From Pseudomonadota bacterium (GTDB lineage: Bacteria > Bdellovibrionota_B > Oligoflexia > Oligoflexales > CAIYRB01), in NCBI GenBank assembly GCA_026390435.1, contig JAPLFY010000028.1, positions 1-64,000 on the forward strand: a stretch of 64,000 nt of DNA. The letters are read 5' to 3'. How positions within the stretch are numbered: position 1 is the first letter of the stretch; every line of letters starts with the position of its first letter. This document shows, one piece after another, positions 56,701-64,000 of this stretch. The position numbers and the translations under genes are program-made. The notes beneath the pieces were generated by a model. It ran no database searches. It had not been told where the DNA came from and saw only the letters and a list, made by a program, of their open reading frames with translations.

Positions 56701-57213
56701 ATCCAAACTTTTGACGCTGGTGAACAAGCTGTTGGCTAATGCACCCGTCAGAGTACCGACTCGACTGTCGTCTCCGTTTAGAACAGAGCTGCTCGCCAGA
56801 CTTCCAACGGCGCCCTGCATAATGACGCCGACGATTTTTGTGGCATCCGTTGACGTCGCGAGTTTGCTCTTGATCACTGCTAACCTGGCGGCATCGCCAA
56901 TGGCATTCGCTTGTGCGGCGCTGAGACCACTGACTGTAGCCAAGTAGCCTCCAGGGCTGATGGCAGTGACCAAATCTGCTATCAAATTCGTCGCTAGTAA
57001 CGACAACCCAGGATCCGCCGAACCACCACCGGCATCAACTGTAGATCCTGACGCCGTGTAGGTTTCTTCCGTCGCACCCGTGCCGTCATCGACAGCGGGA
57101 GAACTGTGGCGTTTCTTACAGCCCTGAACGAGCAGCGCGGCCAGCACTAGAATGACTAGCCATCGACTGTGACGGGCGTAACCCCATTGATTGATGAGGG
57201 CGCGATTGGTCAT
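53725..57213 (-). CDS. Repeat-rich surface lipoprotein with C-terminal S74 self-cleaving chaperone
   Basis: 1162 residues. Lipoprotein signal peptide with [11 protein letters not shown]. The central ~900 residues are Gly/Ser/Thr/Ala-rich beta-repeats typical of tail-fibre-like or adhesin stalks (for example [19 protein letters not shown]). The C-terminus is a peptidase S74 intramolecular chaperone: SDRRLKENI begins at Ser1003, with Lys1008 five residues on, the spacing of the known Ser/Lys dyad; [17 protein letters not shown] follows. The last ~80 residues are coiled-coil. Cleavage before Ser1003 after trimerisation is expected. The partner and target are unknown. Confidence 0.86.
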   Translation of the reverse strand: MTNRALINQWGYARHSRWLVILVLAALLVQGCKKRHSSPAVDDGTGATEETYTASGSTVDAGGGSADPGLSLLATNLIADLVTAISPGGYLATVSGLSAAQANAIGDAARLAVIKSKLATSTDATKIVGVIMQGAVGSLASSSVLNGDDSRVGTLTGALANSLFTSVKSLDAAYLPEASATPGMTAMATALTATARGGINGVPTAVSSAAAISSALSAAAQAMVANLGAVGSDEDTILDSDLPAIGAGLAAGSSTLPSEAGDKSTRLGLISKGAVQGISGLAAKLSTAGSVDRAVTVLVSAMTENLDSYTQNLATVRVYAASVSSGASAGLDSVMAGFSLNSSYRSELVSATNSGSVDGLNILASKIAVSAARADSASISSALETTSTGSATPNVTTIVNMGSGTFSLNNFGVVLGSGLGGLDSTAAGTAYQILTVPAGGGAPMFGSLNLGRPSAVTGILPRAAGGTGVISSAVFPTSGVVVTDSATLTLANKTLASPMINNATINGASTITGSTAINTTGTIAAGATTLTGDLTLRGNGIEAKRIILYDPGSVKYVAFKSPDVLATSTIWTLPGGDGAAAQLLSTNGSGVLSWVSGAAPTGAAGGDLTGNYPNPILAATGVATGTYTKITVDTKGRVVSGTNLAVSDIPSLPASKITAGVLGVSYGGTGATSFTSNGVIIGSGSLNLSSTAAGTSGQVLTVGAMGPAFGALNLSSSAAVSGALSFANGGTGLNAGTSGGMPYFNSASTMASSGVLASGGVVLGGGAGASPTSTVLANGQLLIGNGATPSAAYLTSSGNNGVVVTNGAGSISLSTAQDIRTSASPTFNALTLINGFNIGSGSIWAATLLAGANDNSATAVGGVLRTANITGTDKLGKDLTIAAGNGTGTGGSGNILFLTAPTAVTGASADVMATRVVIASTGNVGIGTSVPAAKLDVQVSANGAYAVSINNAGGTIGSHGLQIKAGSNFIGGANFVNFQRPDGTAMGSISQNSSTTVAYNTTSDRRLKENIVASPRGLDLLELIQVRDYNYIADSSKEIMQGFIAQELYKLYPQAVTVGGDDPQQSPWQIDYGKLTPLLVKSVQELKAENDRVKILSDHKDAEIANLKMRIEHTESAYALLQDRIDQADVKAAQLKREKDAEVEQLKTAVCGQFPSLQMCSH

Positions 57214-57466
57214 GGCTAGAGTAGTCTCCGTGTGAATTAAAGGGGTTCATGGGGGAGTATCGGTATGCACATAAAAATCTTGAGCTCAATTGGCGAAGCC
57301 CCCAATATCTATGGTAGAAACCCATGAGCTCAAATTAATTTCACTCGTCGTTATGACTGAATAAATTCACTCAAGTGTTCTTTAACACCATGAATTTACG
57401 GATTTAATACCTCGACCCCAAAAAGCCCTGACGTATGAATGAGGTGCTGCCGACATTTTGCTTTGC

Positions 57467-57630
57467 TGCCGCGCGGCATGGACATCGTGATGATGATTTG
57501 GGGAGCCACAGAGCTACACGGTCGCGAGCAATGATGCCGCAGTGCCGCCACCAGCGGGGGATCAAACTATCGCTGCCGCGCGGCAGCGCCAAAACACCGC
57601 AGGTAGATATATACCTGCTGCCGTGCGGCA
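57467..57630. repeat. Three copies of a GC-rich palindrome
   Basis: TGCCGCGCGGCA at 57467-57478, the same core inside an 18-bp perfect palindrome CGCTGCCGCGCGGCAGCG at 57571-57588, and TGCCGTGCGGCA at 57619-57630. A related half site (TGCCGCAGTGCCGCC) lies near 57533-57549 and CAGGTA/TACCTG arms at 57600-57617. The 544-bp gap 57214-57757 contains no convincing gene. Confidence 0.8.
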
Positions 57631-57699
57631 TCAGAGATTAAGAACAACTGCTATGGGGGAGCCTAAGCACGTCTCATCACACCTAAGCCTGTGAAGGCC

Positions 57700-57742
57700 A
57701 AAAATCAAAAATCCCAACTTTTTTAAAAAAAAATCGGGATTC
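57700..57742 (-). terminator. Intrinsic terminator after tRNA-Ala(GGC)
   Basis: On the minus strand AATCCCGATTTTTT pairs with AAAAAAGTTGGGATT (with G-U pairs) and is followed by TTTGATTTTT. Confidence 0.8.
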
Positions 57743-57757
57743 GATTACGAGCTTTTA

Positions 57758-57833
57758 TGGTGGAGGTAAGGGGAGTCGAACCCCTGACCTTCGCAATGCC
57801 ATTGCGACGCTCTACCAACTGAGCTATACCCCC
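57758..57833 (-). tRNA. tRNA-Ala (anticodon GGC)
   Basis: Complete cloverleaf on the minus strand: acceptor GGGGGTA/TACCTCC with G3-U70, D arm GCTCAGTTGGTAGAGC, anticodon stem TCGCA/TGCGA with loop ATGGCAT, T arm AGGGG-TTCGACT-CCCCT, encoded CCA. Followed by its own terminator. Confidence 0.97.
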
Positions 57834-57912
57834 AAGATCGCTATAGGTTGAAGGGTTATGCTTCTTGAAAAGACGCATGTCAACTCAAAATGAATCGCCT
57901 AAGGAGGTTTCC

Positions 57913-59124
57913 ATGACTGAATCTTCCACCCAATCCGCTTCGCATCGTTCGACCTGGATTTTGCTAGCGATGCTCCTGGCAATTGGTGGCATCGGGCTGT
58001 CGCTTTATTCCACCATGCACCACCTTGAAGTCCACGCCACCGGTCAGACTGCAGCTGCATGTAACATCAGCGCTAAGTTCAACTGCGATGAAGTGGCGTT
58101 GAGTAAATATAGTGAAATGGCCGGCATTCCACTTGGAGTGTTAGGGCTAGGTTACTTTACCGCTCTTTTGGTGCTGTTGGGTGCAGCATGGGCTGGCATT
58201 AAATCGGCTGCTGATCATCTGCACGCATATGCCGCACTTGTTGGAATCGGCGTCCTAACATCAGTCGGCCTTGGTGGGATAGCGATCGCCTTAATTGGTA
58301 CATACTGCCTAGTATGCATGGCGATTTACGCTATAACTCTCGGACAATTGGCGCTGCTCTTTGCCGGGCGTCGCGCGCTTATCCCAGCCGGCATTACCTT
58401 CAAATCTATCGGTAACGGTGGCACTTCAGCCTTAATTGCAGTCGCAGCAGTCATTGGGCTGTTCAACGTCGTTAAGCCAGCTCATTTACCCGAGGTCTTG
58501 GATCTTCCTCAAACGGCAGAAAATCTAGCCAAGGCGCAGCCGGTAATATCTCCTAAGGCGCAAGATATACCCGTCAGCAAATCAGCTTATTCCGGCCTCG
58601 GTGAAGACTTCCGCCAAGGTGGCGATCAAGCCAAAGTGGTGGTGGTTGAGTTCGCAGATTTTCAGTGTCCTGCCTGCGGCGGATTGGCCCGAAATTTACA
58701 CCAACTCCATGAGGAATTCGGTGACCGCGTGCTCTTCGTCTTCCGGAACTATCCATTAGATAACTCCTGCAACAGCAGTATACCTGGCAAAATGCATGAG
58801 TATTCCTGTAAGGCGGCAGTGTTAGCGCGCTGCGCTGGCAGCTACGGCAAGTTCTGGCAGTACCACGATCAGCTGTTCGAGCATCAACAGGATATTAACG
58901 ATGCTAAGCTTAAGCAATGGGCCTTGGCAATTGGCCTCAAATCAGAACAAATTGACACCTGCTTGAGCAGCAAAGATATCTTGGCCAAGGTGAAAGATGA
59001 CGTGGCATTAGGAAATCGCCTCGCCATCGATTCTACACCCACCGTTTTTATCAACGGGGTGAAGGCTGTGTCTGGCAATGGACTTGAGCAACTGCGCAAT
59101 CAGATCGCCAATCTGCTGAATTAA
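57913..59124 (+). CDS. VKOR-DsbA fusion disulphide-forming protein
   Basis: A membrane VKOR domain (about five spans) is fused to a periplasmic thioredoxin-fold DsbA-like domain, so one chain can make disulphides and pass electrons to quinone. VKOR cysteines are C50 and C58 (ACNISAKFNC) and the CLVC pair at 132-135. The DsbA-like part has FADFQCPACGG (252-255) and FRNYPLDNSCN, with extra cysteines. Start ATG at 57913 is set by AAGGAGG; the open frame to a TTG at 57865 is not used. It could oxidise exported Cys-containing proteins such as that at 30418. Confidence 0.93.
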   Translation: MTESSTQSASHRSTWILLAMLLAIGGIGLSLYSTMHHLEVHATGQTAAACNISAKFNCDEVALSKYSEMAGIPLGVLGLGYFTALLVLLGAAWAGIKSAADHLHAYAALVGIGVLTSVGLGGIAIALIGTYCLVCMAIYAITLGQLALLFAGRRALIPAGITFKSIGNGGTSALIAVAAVIGLFNVVKPAHLPEVLDLPQTAENLAKAQPVISPKAQDIPVSKSAYSGLGEDFRQGGDQAKVVVVEFADFQCPACGGLARNLHQLHEEFGDRVLFVFRNYPLDNSCNSSIPGKMHEYSCKAAVLARCAGSYGKFWQYHDQLFEHQQDINDAKLKQWALAIGLKSEQIDTCLSSKDILAKVKDDVALGNRLAIDSTPTVFINGVKAVSGNGLEQLRNQIANLLN

Positions 59125-59154
59125 AAGTGCGATACATTGGCGGGAGCCTTGATT

Positions 59155-59919
59155 TTGAAAATTGAATTCGAGCACGATTACCAACAGAAAGTCATGACTC
59201 AGAGCTTTACCGAAGCGACCTTGCTGGACTCGCCGGCAGCGGTACAGGCCTGGCGCTCGGCGTGGATGAAGGAGCTGAGCTCTTGGCATTCACCTTATAA
59301 GGTAATGGTGGACTGCTCCCAGTTGACCATCGGGGATCAGCCGGAAGTGCACAAGGCACTGGAGCTGATGGTTAAGTTCTTCAACGGTTTCTTCCTCCGC
59401 AAGATTGCCGGATCTCCTTTAAAGAATGCGCAAGGCCACGAGTATTTGCCTTTCCCCGTGCTAGCCACTGCTGAAGAAGCCGCCATCGATCTTGGCGTCC
59501 GCGCTCCGAAAGAACGAGTGGCCACAGATTTTCGCTCGACTATTCAGCTACAAAATCACTTTCAGCAGCATAGTGTCGAACTGAGCTTCAGTGAGCCTGT
59601 GGTCATAGGTACTAAAGACTACGTCATGACTCTCAGGTCGAAGCTGATGAATAATTTGATGCAGTGGCATTCCAAATGGAGTCTGATCGTCGACTGCACC
59701 AATCTTGAAGTAGCACCAGAAGTCCTACCCGATATGGAGAGGACACTGACGGTGCTGAGCGGTTTTTTCATGAAGCAGGCGGTGGGCTACAGTCCACGCG
59801 GAGCGAAAGAGAGTTACCCATTCCCGGTATTTCGGTCCCGCCATAGGGCGGTCGCTGAGATTGATGGTGAGGGCAATTTCTCGGGCGACGATGCTAACTG
59901 CAAGTCGAGAAAAAGCTGA
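59155..59919 (+). CDS. Unknown protein made of two related domains
   Basis: No known family recognised. Two halves match each other: YKVMVDCSQLTIG...FFNGFFLRKIAGSPLKNAQGHEYLPFPVLATAEEA (first) and WSLIVDCTNLEVA...VLSGFFMKQAVGYSPRGAKESYPFPVFRSRHRA (second). Each has an I/MVDC-S/T-N/Q-L strand, a GFF helix and a (L/Y)PFPV turn. No signal peptide or membrane span. The frame opens at a TTG at 59137, but the TTG at 59155 lies eight bases after GGGAG and gives MKIEFEHDYQQKV. Follows the VKOR fusion by 30 bp on the same strand. Confidence 0.75.
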   Translation: MKIEFEHDYQQKVMTQSFTEATLLDSPAAVQAWRSAWMKELSSWHSPYKVMVDCSQLTIGDQPEVHKALELMVKFFNGFFLRKIAGSPLKNAQGHEYLPFPVLATAEEAAIDLGVRAPKERVATDFRSTIQLQNHFQQHSVELSFSEPVVIGTKDYVMTLRSKLMNNLMQWHSKWSLIVDCTNLEVAPEVLPDMERTLTVLSGFFMKQAVGYSPRGAKESYPFPVFRSRHRAVAEIDGEGNFSGDDANCKSRKS

Positions 59920-60091
59920 ATCTTCAGGTGCCGCTAGCAACAAAACCGGCCAATAAGCGCCCGAGCTATGCGTAACAACTTGAATATATTGTAATTTCAC
60001 TGGAAGTTGGGGCCGCATTAAAAAAGTCCCCGACAGGATCACCGAATGAGAGAATGGTTTAAATACTGTGGCCATAGGTCTTTAAGGTCTG

Positions 60092-60097
60092 TATAAA
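60092..60097 (+). promoter_or_regulatory. Probable -10 element (TATAAA)
   Basis: TATAAA lies 76 bases before the GTG at 60168 and just before a perfect dyad; no clear -35. The gap 59920-60167 holds no gene. Confidence 0.35.
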
Positions 60098-60106
60098 ATT
60101 GTCTGT

Positions 60107-60124
60107 AACTTGAGTGCTCAAGTT
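60107..60124 (+). promoter_or_regulatory. Perfect dyad, candidate operator
   Basis: AACTTGAG-TG-CTCAAGTT: 8-bp arms with a 2-bp centre, placed where transcription from the TATAAA at 60092 would begin. The short centre favours a protein site over an RNA hairpin. Confidence 0.5.
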
Positions 60125-60167
60125 CTGGGTATCCCAAATTGCACATATTAGGTTGAGGTGAGGGCGC

Positions 60168-60824
60168 GTGTTACCTGTTGAGATTCTTCCAGTTCAGGAA
60201 TCGATTGTGCTGAGAGCTCGCGGCTCTGAGCTTCTTATACTGCCGCACCATGTGCACAAGCTGAAGGACCTGGCTAAGCCACGCGACTTCAGTCAGTACT
60301 TTCGTGGTGAAGCATTAGTAAATCGCCCTGCGCGCAAATTATTTGAGGCTTGGCTGCGTAAAGACCACACTTTGTGGCCACGACTTTATCAAGTGGTTCA
60401 CAAAGAGATGGACCTCAAGCCACAAGATGAGACTTCTGCTGATACTGCTGCGGAAACGTCTGCAGCCCCGGCAAAAGCCGTTGCTGCTAAAGCGGCTAAG
60501 TCAACGGAAGTAGCATCGACGTCGACCGACAAGGTGCCCGCGAAAAAAGAAAAAACTGCCAGCAAAAGCACTGCAAAAGTAGCGGGCGCACCAGCTCCTT
60601 CAGCAGATCAGGCTGCTGATGCCTCCGATGCCAAGGCTGACAAAAAGCCTGCAAAAGCCAGCGCGGTAGCGGTGAAGGAAAAGAAACCCACCGTGAAGGC
60701 TGAGAAAACGGAAAATGCTGAAAAAGTGACAAAGGCCAAGCCCAAAGCAGCAGCAAAAGAAGCTGCGCCAAAGGCTAAGGCGAGCCCCAAAGCAAAGGCC
60801 GCTGGAGCCAAGGCGAAAGGGTAA
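60168..60824 (+). CDS. Protein with histone-H1-like Ala/Lys-rich tail
   Basis: Two parts. Residues 1-85 look folded (ILPVQESIVLRARGSELLILPHHVHKLKDL, FRGEALVNRPARKLFEAWLRKDHTLWPRLYQVV) and match nothing recognised. Residues ~88-218 are a low-complexity tail of Ala, Lys, Pro, Ser and Thr (KAKPKAAAKEAAPKAKASPK), like bacterial H1-like nucleoid proteins. Such tails bind DNA loosely, so a nucleoid or nucleic-acid role is an inference. GTG start. First gene of a run that continues with the small protein and gmhB. Confidence 0.72.
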   Translation: MLPVEILPVQESIVLRARGSELLILPHHVHKLKDLAKPRDFSQYFRGEALVNRPARKLFEAWLRKDHTLWPRLYQVVHKEMDLKPQDETSADTAAETSAAPAKAVAAKAAKSTEVASTSTDKVPAKKEKTASKSTAKVAGAPAPSADQAADASDAKADKKPAKASAVAVKEKKPTVKAEKTENAEKVTKAKPKAAAKEAAPKAKASPKAKAAGAKAKG

Positions 60825-60843
60825 GATTCTGATCCGCAAGTAC

Positions 60844-61125
60844 TTGATCAGCGGCAAGCAGGTGCTAGTTCTCGCCTCGAAACGGCCTAGTAACGCTGGT
60901 TCGAGGGACGAGTTCTCAATCTTTGAGATGTTGCTGCCGATTGAGACTTTTTGGGAGGCGGAAAAGTTGTTGAAGGATTTAGATTTTATGCGAGCCTCTT
61001 TTGGGGATCCGGTCTCTATCCTGCAGATGCAAAAAAAGATCCTAGAGCAACTCGTAAACTACGTGGTGCTCGAAAAGGACCGACTTCAGTTAAAAGCGGC
61101 GATCAATGGAGCAGTCCAAAAATAA
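60844..61125 (+). CDS. Small conserved-looking protein, unknown
   Basis: Soluble protein of about 93 residues, unrecognised, with helical segments (FWEAEKLLKDLDFMRASF; ILQMQKKILEQLVNYVVLEKDRLQLKAAI). The first plausible common start is TTG at 60844, but it has no ribosome site. AAAGGG, inside the end of the previous gene, would fit a CTG at 60829 (seven bases), adding IRKY. Overlaps gmhB by 20 bp. Confidence 0.6.
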   Translation: MISGKQVLVLASKRPSNAGSRDEFSIFEMLLPIETFWEAEKLLKDLDFMRASFGDPVSILQMQKKILEQLVNYVVLEKDRLQLKAAINGAVQK

Positions 61126-61663
61126 ACTGCAACGGGCCGTTTTTCTGGATCGTGACGGCGTCCTCAACGAGGATGTTGGGTATGCCTACCGCGTCGAAGA
61201 TCTGCGCCTTATCCCTGGCATCGCGGCCGCAGTCGCCACCCTGAAGAGCAGAGGCTTTCTACTGATTGTGGTTAGCAATCAGTCTGGCGTAGCGCGCGGA
61301 CTATTTAGCAAGGACGACGTTAATCGCTTCAATCAAGCTTTAAACCAGCAGCTCATCGCGGCAGCTGGGGTTGGCATTGATGAGTTTTTTTACTGTCCCC
61401 ATCATCCAGACGGGTCGGTCGCGCCATATAAACTGCACTGCTCCTGCCGCAAACCAGAACCTGGACTGATCCTACAGGCGACTCAAAAGTATCCAATCGA
61501 TCTAAAACACAGCTATTTAGTCGGCGACAAACCTGACGACATCGAATGCGCGCGACGCGCTGGTCTGATTGGGATTCAAGTGCGGAGTCGTTACGGTGAG
61601 AAACACGAACACGCTGCGGCCCTAGTGGATTCTCTCACAGCAGCGTTACCCTACCTGACCTGA
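61106..61663 (+). CDS. gmhB: D-glycero-D-manno-heptose 1,7-bisphosphate 7-phosphatase
   Basis: HAD-family phosphatase in the ADP-heptose pathway for LPS core. The nucleophile motif is FLDRDGVLN (Asp pair), with IVVSNQSGVARG as motif II. The zinc-binding set C-P-H-H...C-S-C-RKP lies around residues 97-115, and the C-terminal YLVGDKPDDIECARRAG is motif IV. 185 residues is typical. Its presence supports a heptose-containing LPS. Starts within the end of the small upstream gene. Confidence 0.93.
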   Translation: MEQSKNKLQRAVFLDRDGVLNEDVGYAYRVEDLRLIPGIAAAVATLKSRGFLLIVVSNQSGVARGLFSKDDVNRFNQALNQQLIAAAGVGIDEFFYCPHHPDGSVAPYKLHCSCRKPEPGLILQATQKYPIDLKHSYLVGDKPDDIECARRAGLIGIQVRSRYGEKHEHAAALVDSLTAALPYLT

Positions 61664-61674
61664 AAGGGCGTAAT

Positions 61675-61917
61675 TTAGGCCTTCGATTCCTGCATTTTTT
61701 TCAGCAGTAATTTGATGCGCGGTCCGCAGCGCTCGCCTGCACAGCCACCACTTCCGGTGCCTACTTTGCGATTCACATCTGCCACCGTTTCACAGCCTTC
61801 CATCCCCTTAAGGACGCGACCAAGATTGATTCCCTTGCAGATGCACACGACCTTCGCCATCGTCCGAATGCGTTCCTCGACTTTCTCATCGAGAACTTTG
61901 GTATTCTGATCCGACAT
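61675..61917 (-). CDS. BFD-like [2Fe-2S]-binding domain protein
   Basis: 80-residue protein resembling bacterioferritin-associated ferredoxin domains: VCICKGINLGRVLKGMEGCETVADVNRKVGTGSGGCAGERCGPRI. Candidate ligands are C25, C27, C59 and C64. The C-x-C and the 31-residue gap match BFD, but the last pair is C-x4-C instead of C-x2-C. An N-terminal helix of ~20 residues is added. GGAG lies four bases before the ATG. Probably an electron-transfer or Fe-S handling protein. Confidence 0.78.
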   Translation of the reverse strand: MSDQNTKVLDEKVEERIRTMAKVVCICKGINLGRVLKGMEGCETVADVNRKVGTGSGGCAGERCGPRIKLLLKKMQESKA

Positions 61918-61930
61918 GAGTCTCCAACAC

Positions 61931-62614
61931 TTATAAATATAGTGGAGCTAGCCAATCTAGCCAGCGTTTGTCTAATATACCGAATATCATGACAGTTGCA
62001 TTACAAGCCGAGTGGAACGCAATACATGGCAAGATACGCCCTGTTTTCATCATGAGATACTCGCAACAGAGCCCGAGCAGGAATGCTCCGAGAGCCAAAC
62101 CTACCTGACCTTGGACAAGATTACTCCAAGTCGGATTTGCGTGGACTAGTGCAAATACCAAAGCAGCAAACCACGCCGCCCAAATTGGTTGGCTTAATCG
62201 GCGGTAAACCGCACCGATGCCAGCGCGAAAGACAAATTCCTCCACCAGCGGCACCCAGATCACAGCAGCCCAAGTTGGATGAGTATTACTGTCACTCACG
62301 GCATTAATAGTTACCCCGCCAAACGCACGACTCAGCAGGGCAACTGCGGCGCTAGCACCGAGTACAAAGGTGGCCGGAAGGTATGATTGCCATGCGCCGG
62401 GAGTGAACACTTTGCGATCGTGAAGCCACCAGTATGTGGCGACAAAACTAGCGAGCAGCGAGTGTAGAGTGGCTGCGGCAAACCAGGGTGGCGACAACCA
62501 ATCACTTAGGCAGTTATAAGATTCTGCCATGACGACCGCTAGCACTAAACTCAATATAGTGAGCCAGATTAAGCCCCTCATATTGGTCGATACAACCAGC
62601 GACGGTTCATGCAC
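61931..62614 (-). CDS. CPBP-family intramembrane protease
   Basis: Multi-span membrane protein of the CAAX/bacteriocin-processing (Abi) family. Motif 1 is VPLVEEFVFRAGIG, the paired-Glu active site with downstream Arg. Motif 2 is ALVHAN and motif 3 is AFHSACNA, supplying His and Asn. About six to seven hydrophobic spans. Start is GTG at 62614, overlapping the REC-PilZ gene by 8 bp; an ATG at 62581 lacks a ribosome site. Substrate unknown; co-transcription with the regulator is likely. Confidence 0.85.
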   Translation of the reverse strand: MHEPSLVVSTNMRGLIWLTILSLVLAVVMAESYNCLSDWLSPPWFAAATLHSLLASFVATYWWLHDRKVFTPGAWQSYLPATFVLGASAAVALLSRAFGGVTINAVSDSNTHPTWAAVIWVPLVEEFVFRAGIGAVYRRLSQPIWAAWFAALVFALVHANPTWSNLVQGQVGLALGAFLLGLCCEYLMMKTGRILPCIAFHSACNATVMIFGILDKRWLDWLAPLYL

Positions 62615-63368
62615 TAATCGTGTCTTTCATCAGTTCTTCGAGACTTTTGCGTTGACTGTCGGATAGTCGACTAAAGCGGAAGCCGATTTTGGTGGCCTTC
62701 TTGTCGATCCAGGCCACAACTCCCTTAATCTTCGCTTCTGGGCCAAAATCATCGTCGTCGCTGACTGGCTTAGGACTCTTTTTTGCTGTCGTCGACTTGG
62801 TTGGCAAATTTAGAGCGATAGTAAGCTCTTCGCCACTTTTAAATTTCATCGGCCCATCGAGTTCGAGGCAGGCGCCACCGAGGCTAATGTTGATAATCCG
62901 GCCGCTGACTTTCGGTGCGCGTTTGCCGCGACCTGCGCCTTTGCCAACGATCATCGTTTCCAAAGCAGTCTCAAAGCGCCGGCCCAAGCGAAATTTTTCG
63001 AGTAGAAAGCGATCAATTTTTTCGCTCAGGACTTCAAACTTAATCGGCTTGGCGAGCCATGCTCCAGCGTCGTTAAAGGCAAAGAGATCGTTTTTAACGG
63101 CATCATCAACGATGCGATCTGGATACGCTGTCAGCAAAATAGGACCATGATAAGTCTTTCGCATTGCATGAATTAAAGTCACGCCGTCGCTATCAGGTAA
63201 GTCAAAATCCACAACACACATATCTGGCTGTTGAGTAGCCAAAATTTCTAAGCACTGCTTGCCAGTTACGGCGACCAGTATGGTCGCACCAGTAATCTTA
63301 TCTTTAAACACCTCGGAGCTCATCACGAGGCTAGGCTTGCAGGCGTCGACAATCAGGATGGTTGGCAT
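62607..63368 (-). CDS. Response regulator with receiver and PilZ domains
   Basis: Receiver domain at residues 1-120: TILIVDA (single acidic residue instead of two), phospho-acceptor Asp54 in CVVDFDLPDSDG, Thr80 in ILLTAYP and Lys107 in LAKP. A PilZ-like domain follows, with GRRFETAL and the NISLGGACLEL (N-x-S-x-x-G) c-di-GMP motif. It contains an acidic insertion (SDDDDFGPEA) and ends in a short helix. This joins phospho-signalling and c-di-GMP. Divergent from the gene at 63628, with 259 bp between holding no credible gene. Confidence 0.86.
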   Translation of the reverse strand: MPTILIVDACKPSLVMSSEVFKDKITGATILVAVTGKQCLEILATQQPDMCVVDFDLPDSDGVTLIHAMRKTYHGPILLTAYPDRIVDDAVKNDLFAFNDAGAWLAKPIKFEVLSEKIDRFLLEKFRLGRRFETALETMIVGKGAGRGKRAPKVSGRIINISLGGACLELDGPMKFKSGEELTIALNLPTKSTTAKKSPKPVSDDDDFGPEAKIKGVVAWIDKKATKIGFRFSRLSDSQRKSLEELMKDTISA

Positions 63369-63627
63369 ACGTAGGTCCTCTGAAAATACAAAGAGTCACA
63401 GATTTTTGTTTGTGCGCACGGGTGAATACTGATGAATGCGGCCAAACGATGGTGGGGATCTCTGCCTTTAATTATACCTCCTCGCTAGCAAGCAAGTCAC
63501 TTATCCCCGGACACAGCTCTCAGGAAAATTATTGCTGCCTGCTAAAGGTTCGGCCCATGCTGCCGAAACAAATAATGATGAGACATAACTGTACGGCTTC
63601 ATGACCTGGAAAAGAGGTTGAGCTTCT

Positions 63628-64000
63628 ATGAACTTGTGGCGCTATTTAGGGAAAGGACCAACGCTGATCATCGGCGTGAGTACCCTCTTAGCTACGCAAG
63701 AAGGACGAGCGGTGACCCAGTTCACCAACAGTAGTTATCCGTTCACATACGACATCAACGACGTGACTAGCTCGATCGATCTGCCGATCCGGGATCGAGT
63801 TGAGACAGTCAATATGACACTCGAGACGATGAAGGAGCGGCTAGCCAAGGCTCCTACCGACGACACGGTGGAGCCCCTGACACTCAACGTCGGCGCCGGT
63901 GATGCCCAGATTGATACTATGGCTGAGAAAATTGCCTTAACTGGCTACAAGCAGCCACTTATTGCTTATCTCAAACGGAAGTTGTCGTCGTCGCCTTCGG
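63628..64000 (+). CDS. Exported protein, unknown, cut by the window end
   Basis: An open frame from ATG at 63628 runs off the window after 124 codons without a stop. AGAGG lies nine bases upstream. The N-terminus (MNLWRYLGKGPTLIIGVSTLLATQEGRA) is a signal peptide, followed by a polar region rich in Asp and Thr (FTYDINDVTSSIDLPIRDRV, MAEKIALTGYKQPL). No family recognised from this part. Confidence 0.72.
   Translation, partial: MNLWRYLGKGPTLIIGVSTLLATQEGRAVTQFTNSSYPFTYDINDVTSSIDLPIRDRVETVNMTLETMKERLAKAPTDDTVEPLTLNVGAGDAQIDTMAEKIALTGYKQPLIAYLKRKLSSSPS

Noticed and set aside
57467-57630. CRISPR array
   Set aside because: Only three short palindromic units with unequal spacing and no cas genes in the window.
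57404-57641. Overlapping frames on both strands across the palindrome region
   Set aside because: They are open only because of the GC-rich palindromes and have no start context; repeats rather than genes.
63362-63604. 80-codon plus-strand frame between the REC-PilZ gene and the right-end gene
   Set aside because: Overlaps the start of the regulator gene and has no ribosome site or recognisable pattern.

Overview
This window looks like chromosomal DNA of a Gram-negative, outer-membrane-bearing bacterium, mixing housekeeping operons with accessory blocks. Outer-membrane indicators are several lipoprotein signal peptides, a beta-barrel candidate, a LolB-like protein and the LPS-heptose phosphatase GmhB. 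A self-cleaving S74 chaperone-tipped repeat lipoprotein, a K+-type membrane pyrophosphatase and the overall gene mix are reminiscent of Bdellovibrionota/Oligoflexia or other former deltaproteobacteria. That placement is an inference; no rRNA gene is present. Layout, left to right: hppA (22-2127) is convergent with a two-gene unit (membrane protein, HI0933-type flavoprotein). A lone AAA/DUF4143 ATPase follows. A minus-strand run then holds dppD, dppF, a Firmicutes-type murG paralogue and a CaiB/BaiF CoA-transferase, preceded by a TPR lipoprotein/LolB-like pair. Next come a beta-barrel candidate with truA, and a tightly overlapping envelope operon uppS-cdsA-rseP-tsaB-pssA-asd that lacks the dxr usually found there. 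The translation operon rho-rpmE-prfA-prmC, continued by an AI-2E-family permease and a divergent RsmI-like methylase, reads from a highly structured leader upstream of rho. An ABC exporter, a METTL-like methyltransferase and tRNA-Ala(UGC) end the conserved left part. From about 30.3 to 39.5 kb the content is accessory: a three-gene overlapping operon (zeta-toxin-like P-loop kinase with an apparent ATT start, a cytoplasmic-looking SLT lysozyme-fold protein, and a secreted Ser-Glu-repeat protein), a Ca2+-type P2 ATPase, unknown lipoproteins, a CBS protein fused to a degenerate receiver domain, a second CBS protein, and an MFS transporter remnant. From 39.5 to 53.6 kb there is another AI-2E-family permease, radD convergent with a SWIM-SNF2 helicase, a complete oppABCDF operon whose OppC carries a fibronectin-III-like insertion, and an exported alpha/beta hydrolase. 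The right part carries the S74 lipoprotein, an intergenic region with repeated GC-rich palindromes, tRNA-Ala(GGC), a VKOR-DsbA fusion, an internally duplicated unknown protein, a histone-H1-like tailed protein, gmhB, a BFD-like Fe-S protein, a CPBP protease overlapping a REC-PilZ regulator, and an exported protein cut by the window edge. The most promising candidates for something new are the kinase/SLT/Ser-Glu operon (30418-32479), the FN3-bearing OppC (48304-49791), the rho leader fold (26699-26805) and the CBS/pseudo-receiver fusion (37045-37872). All functions are inferred from sequence recognition by eye; no database searches were run.
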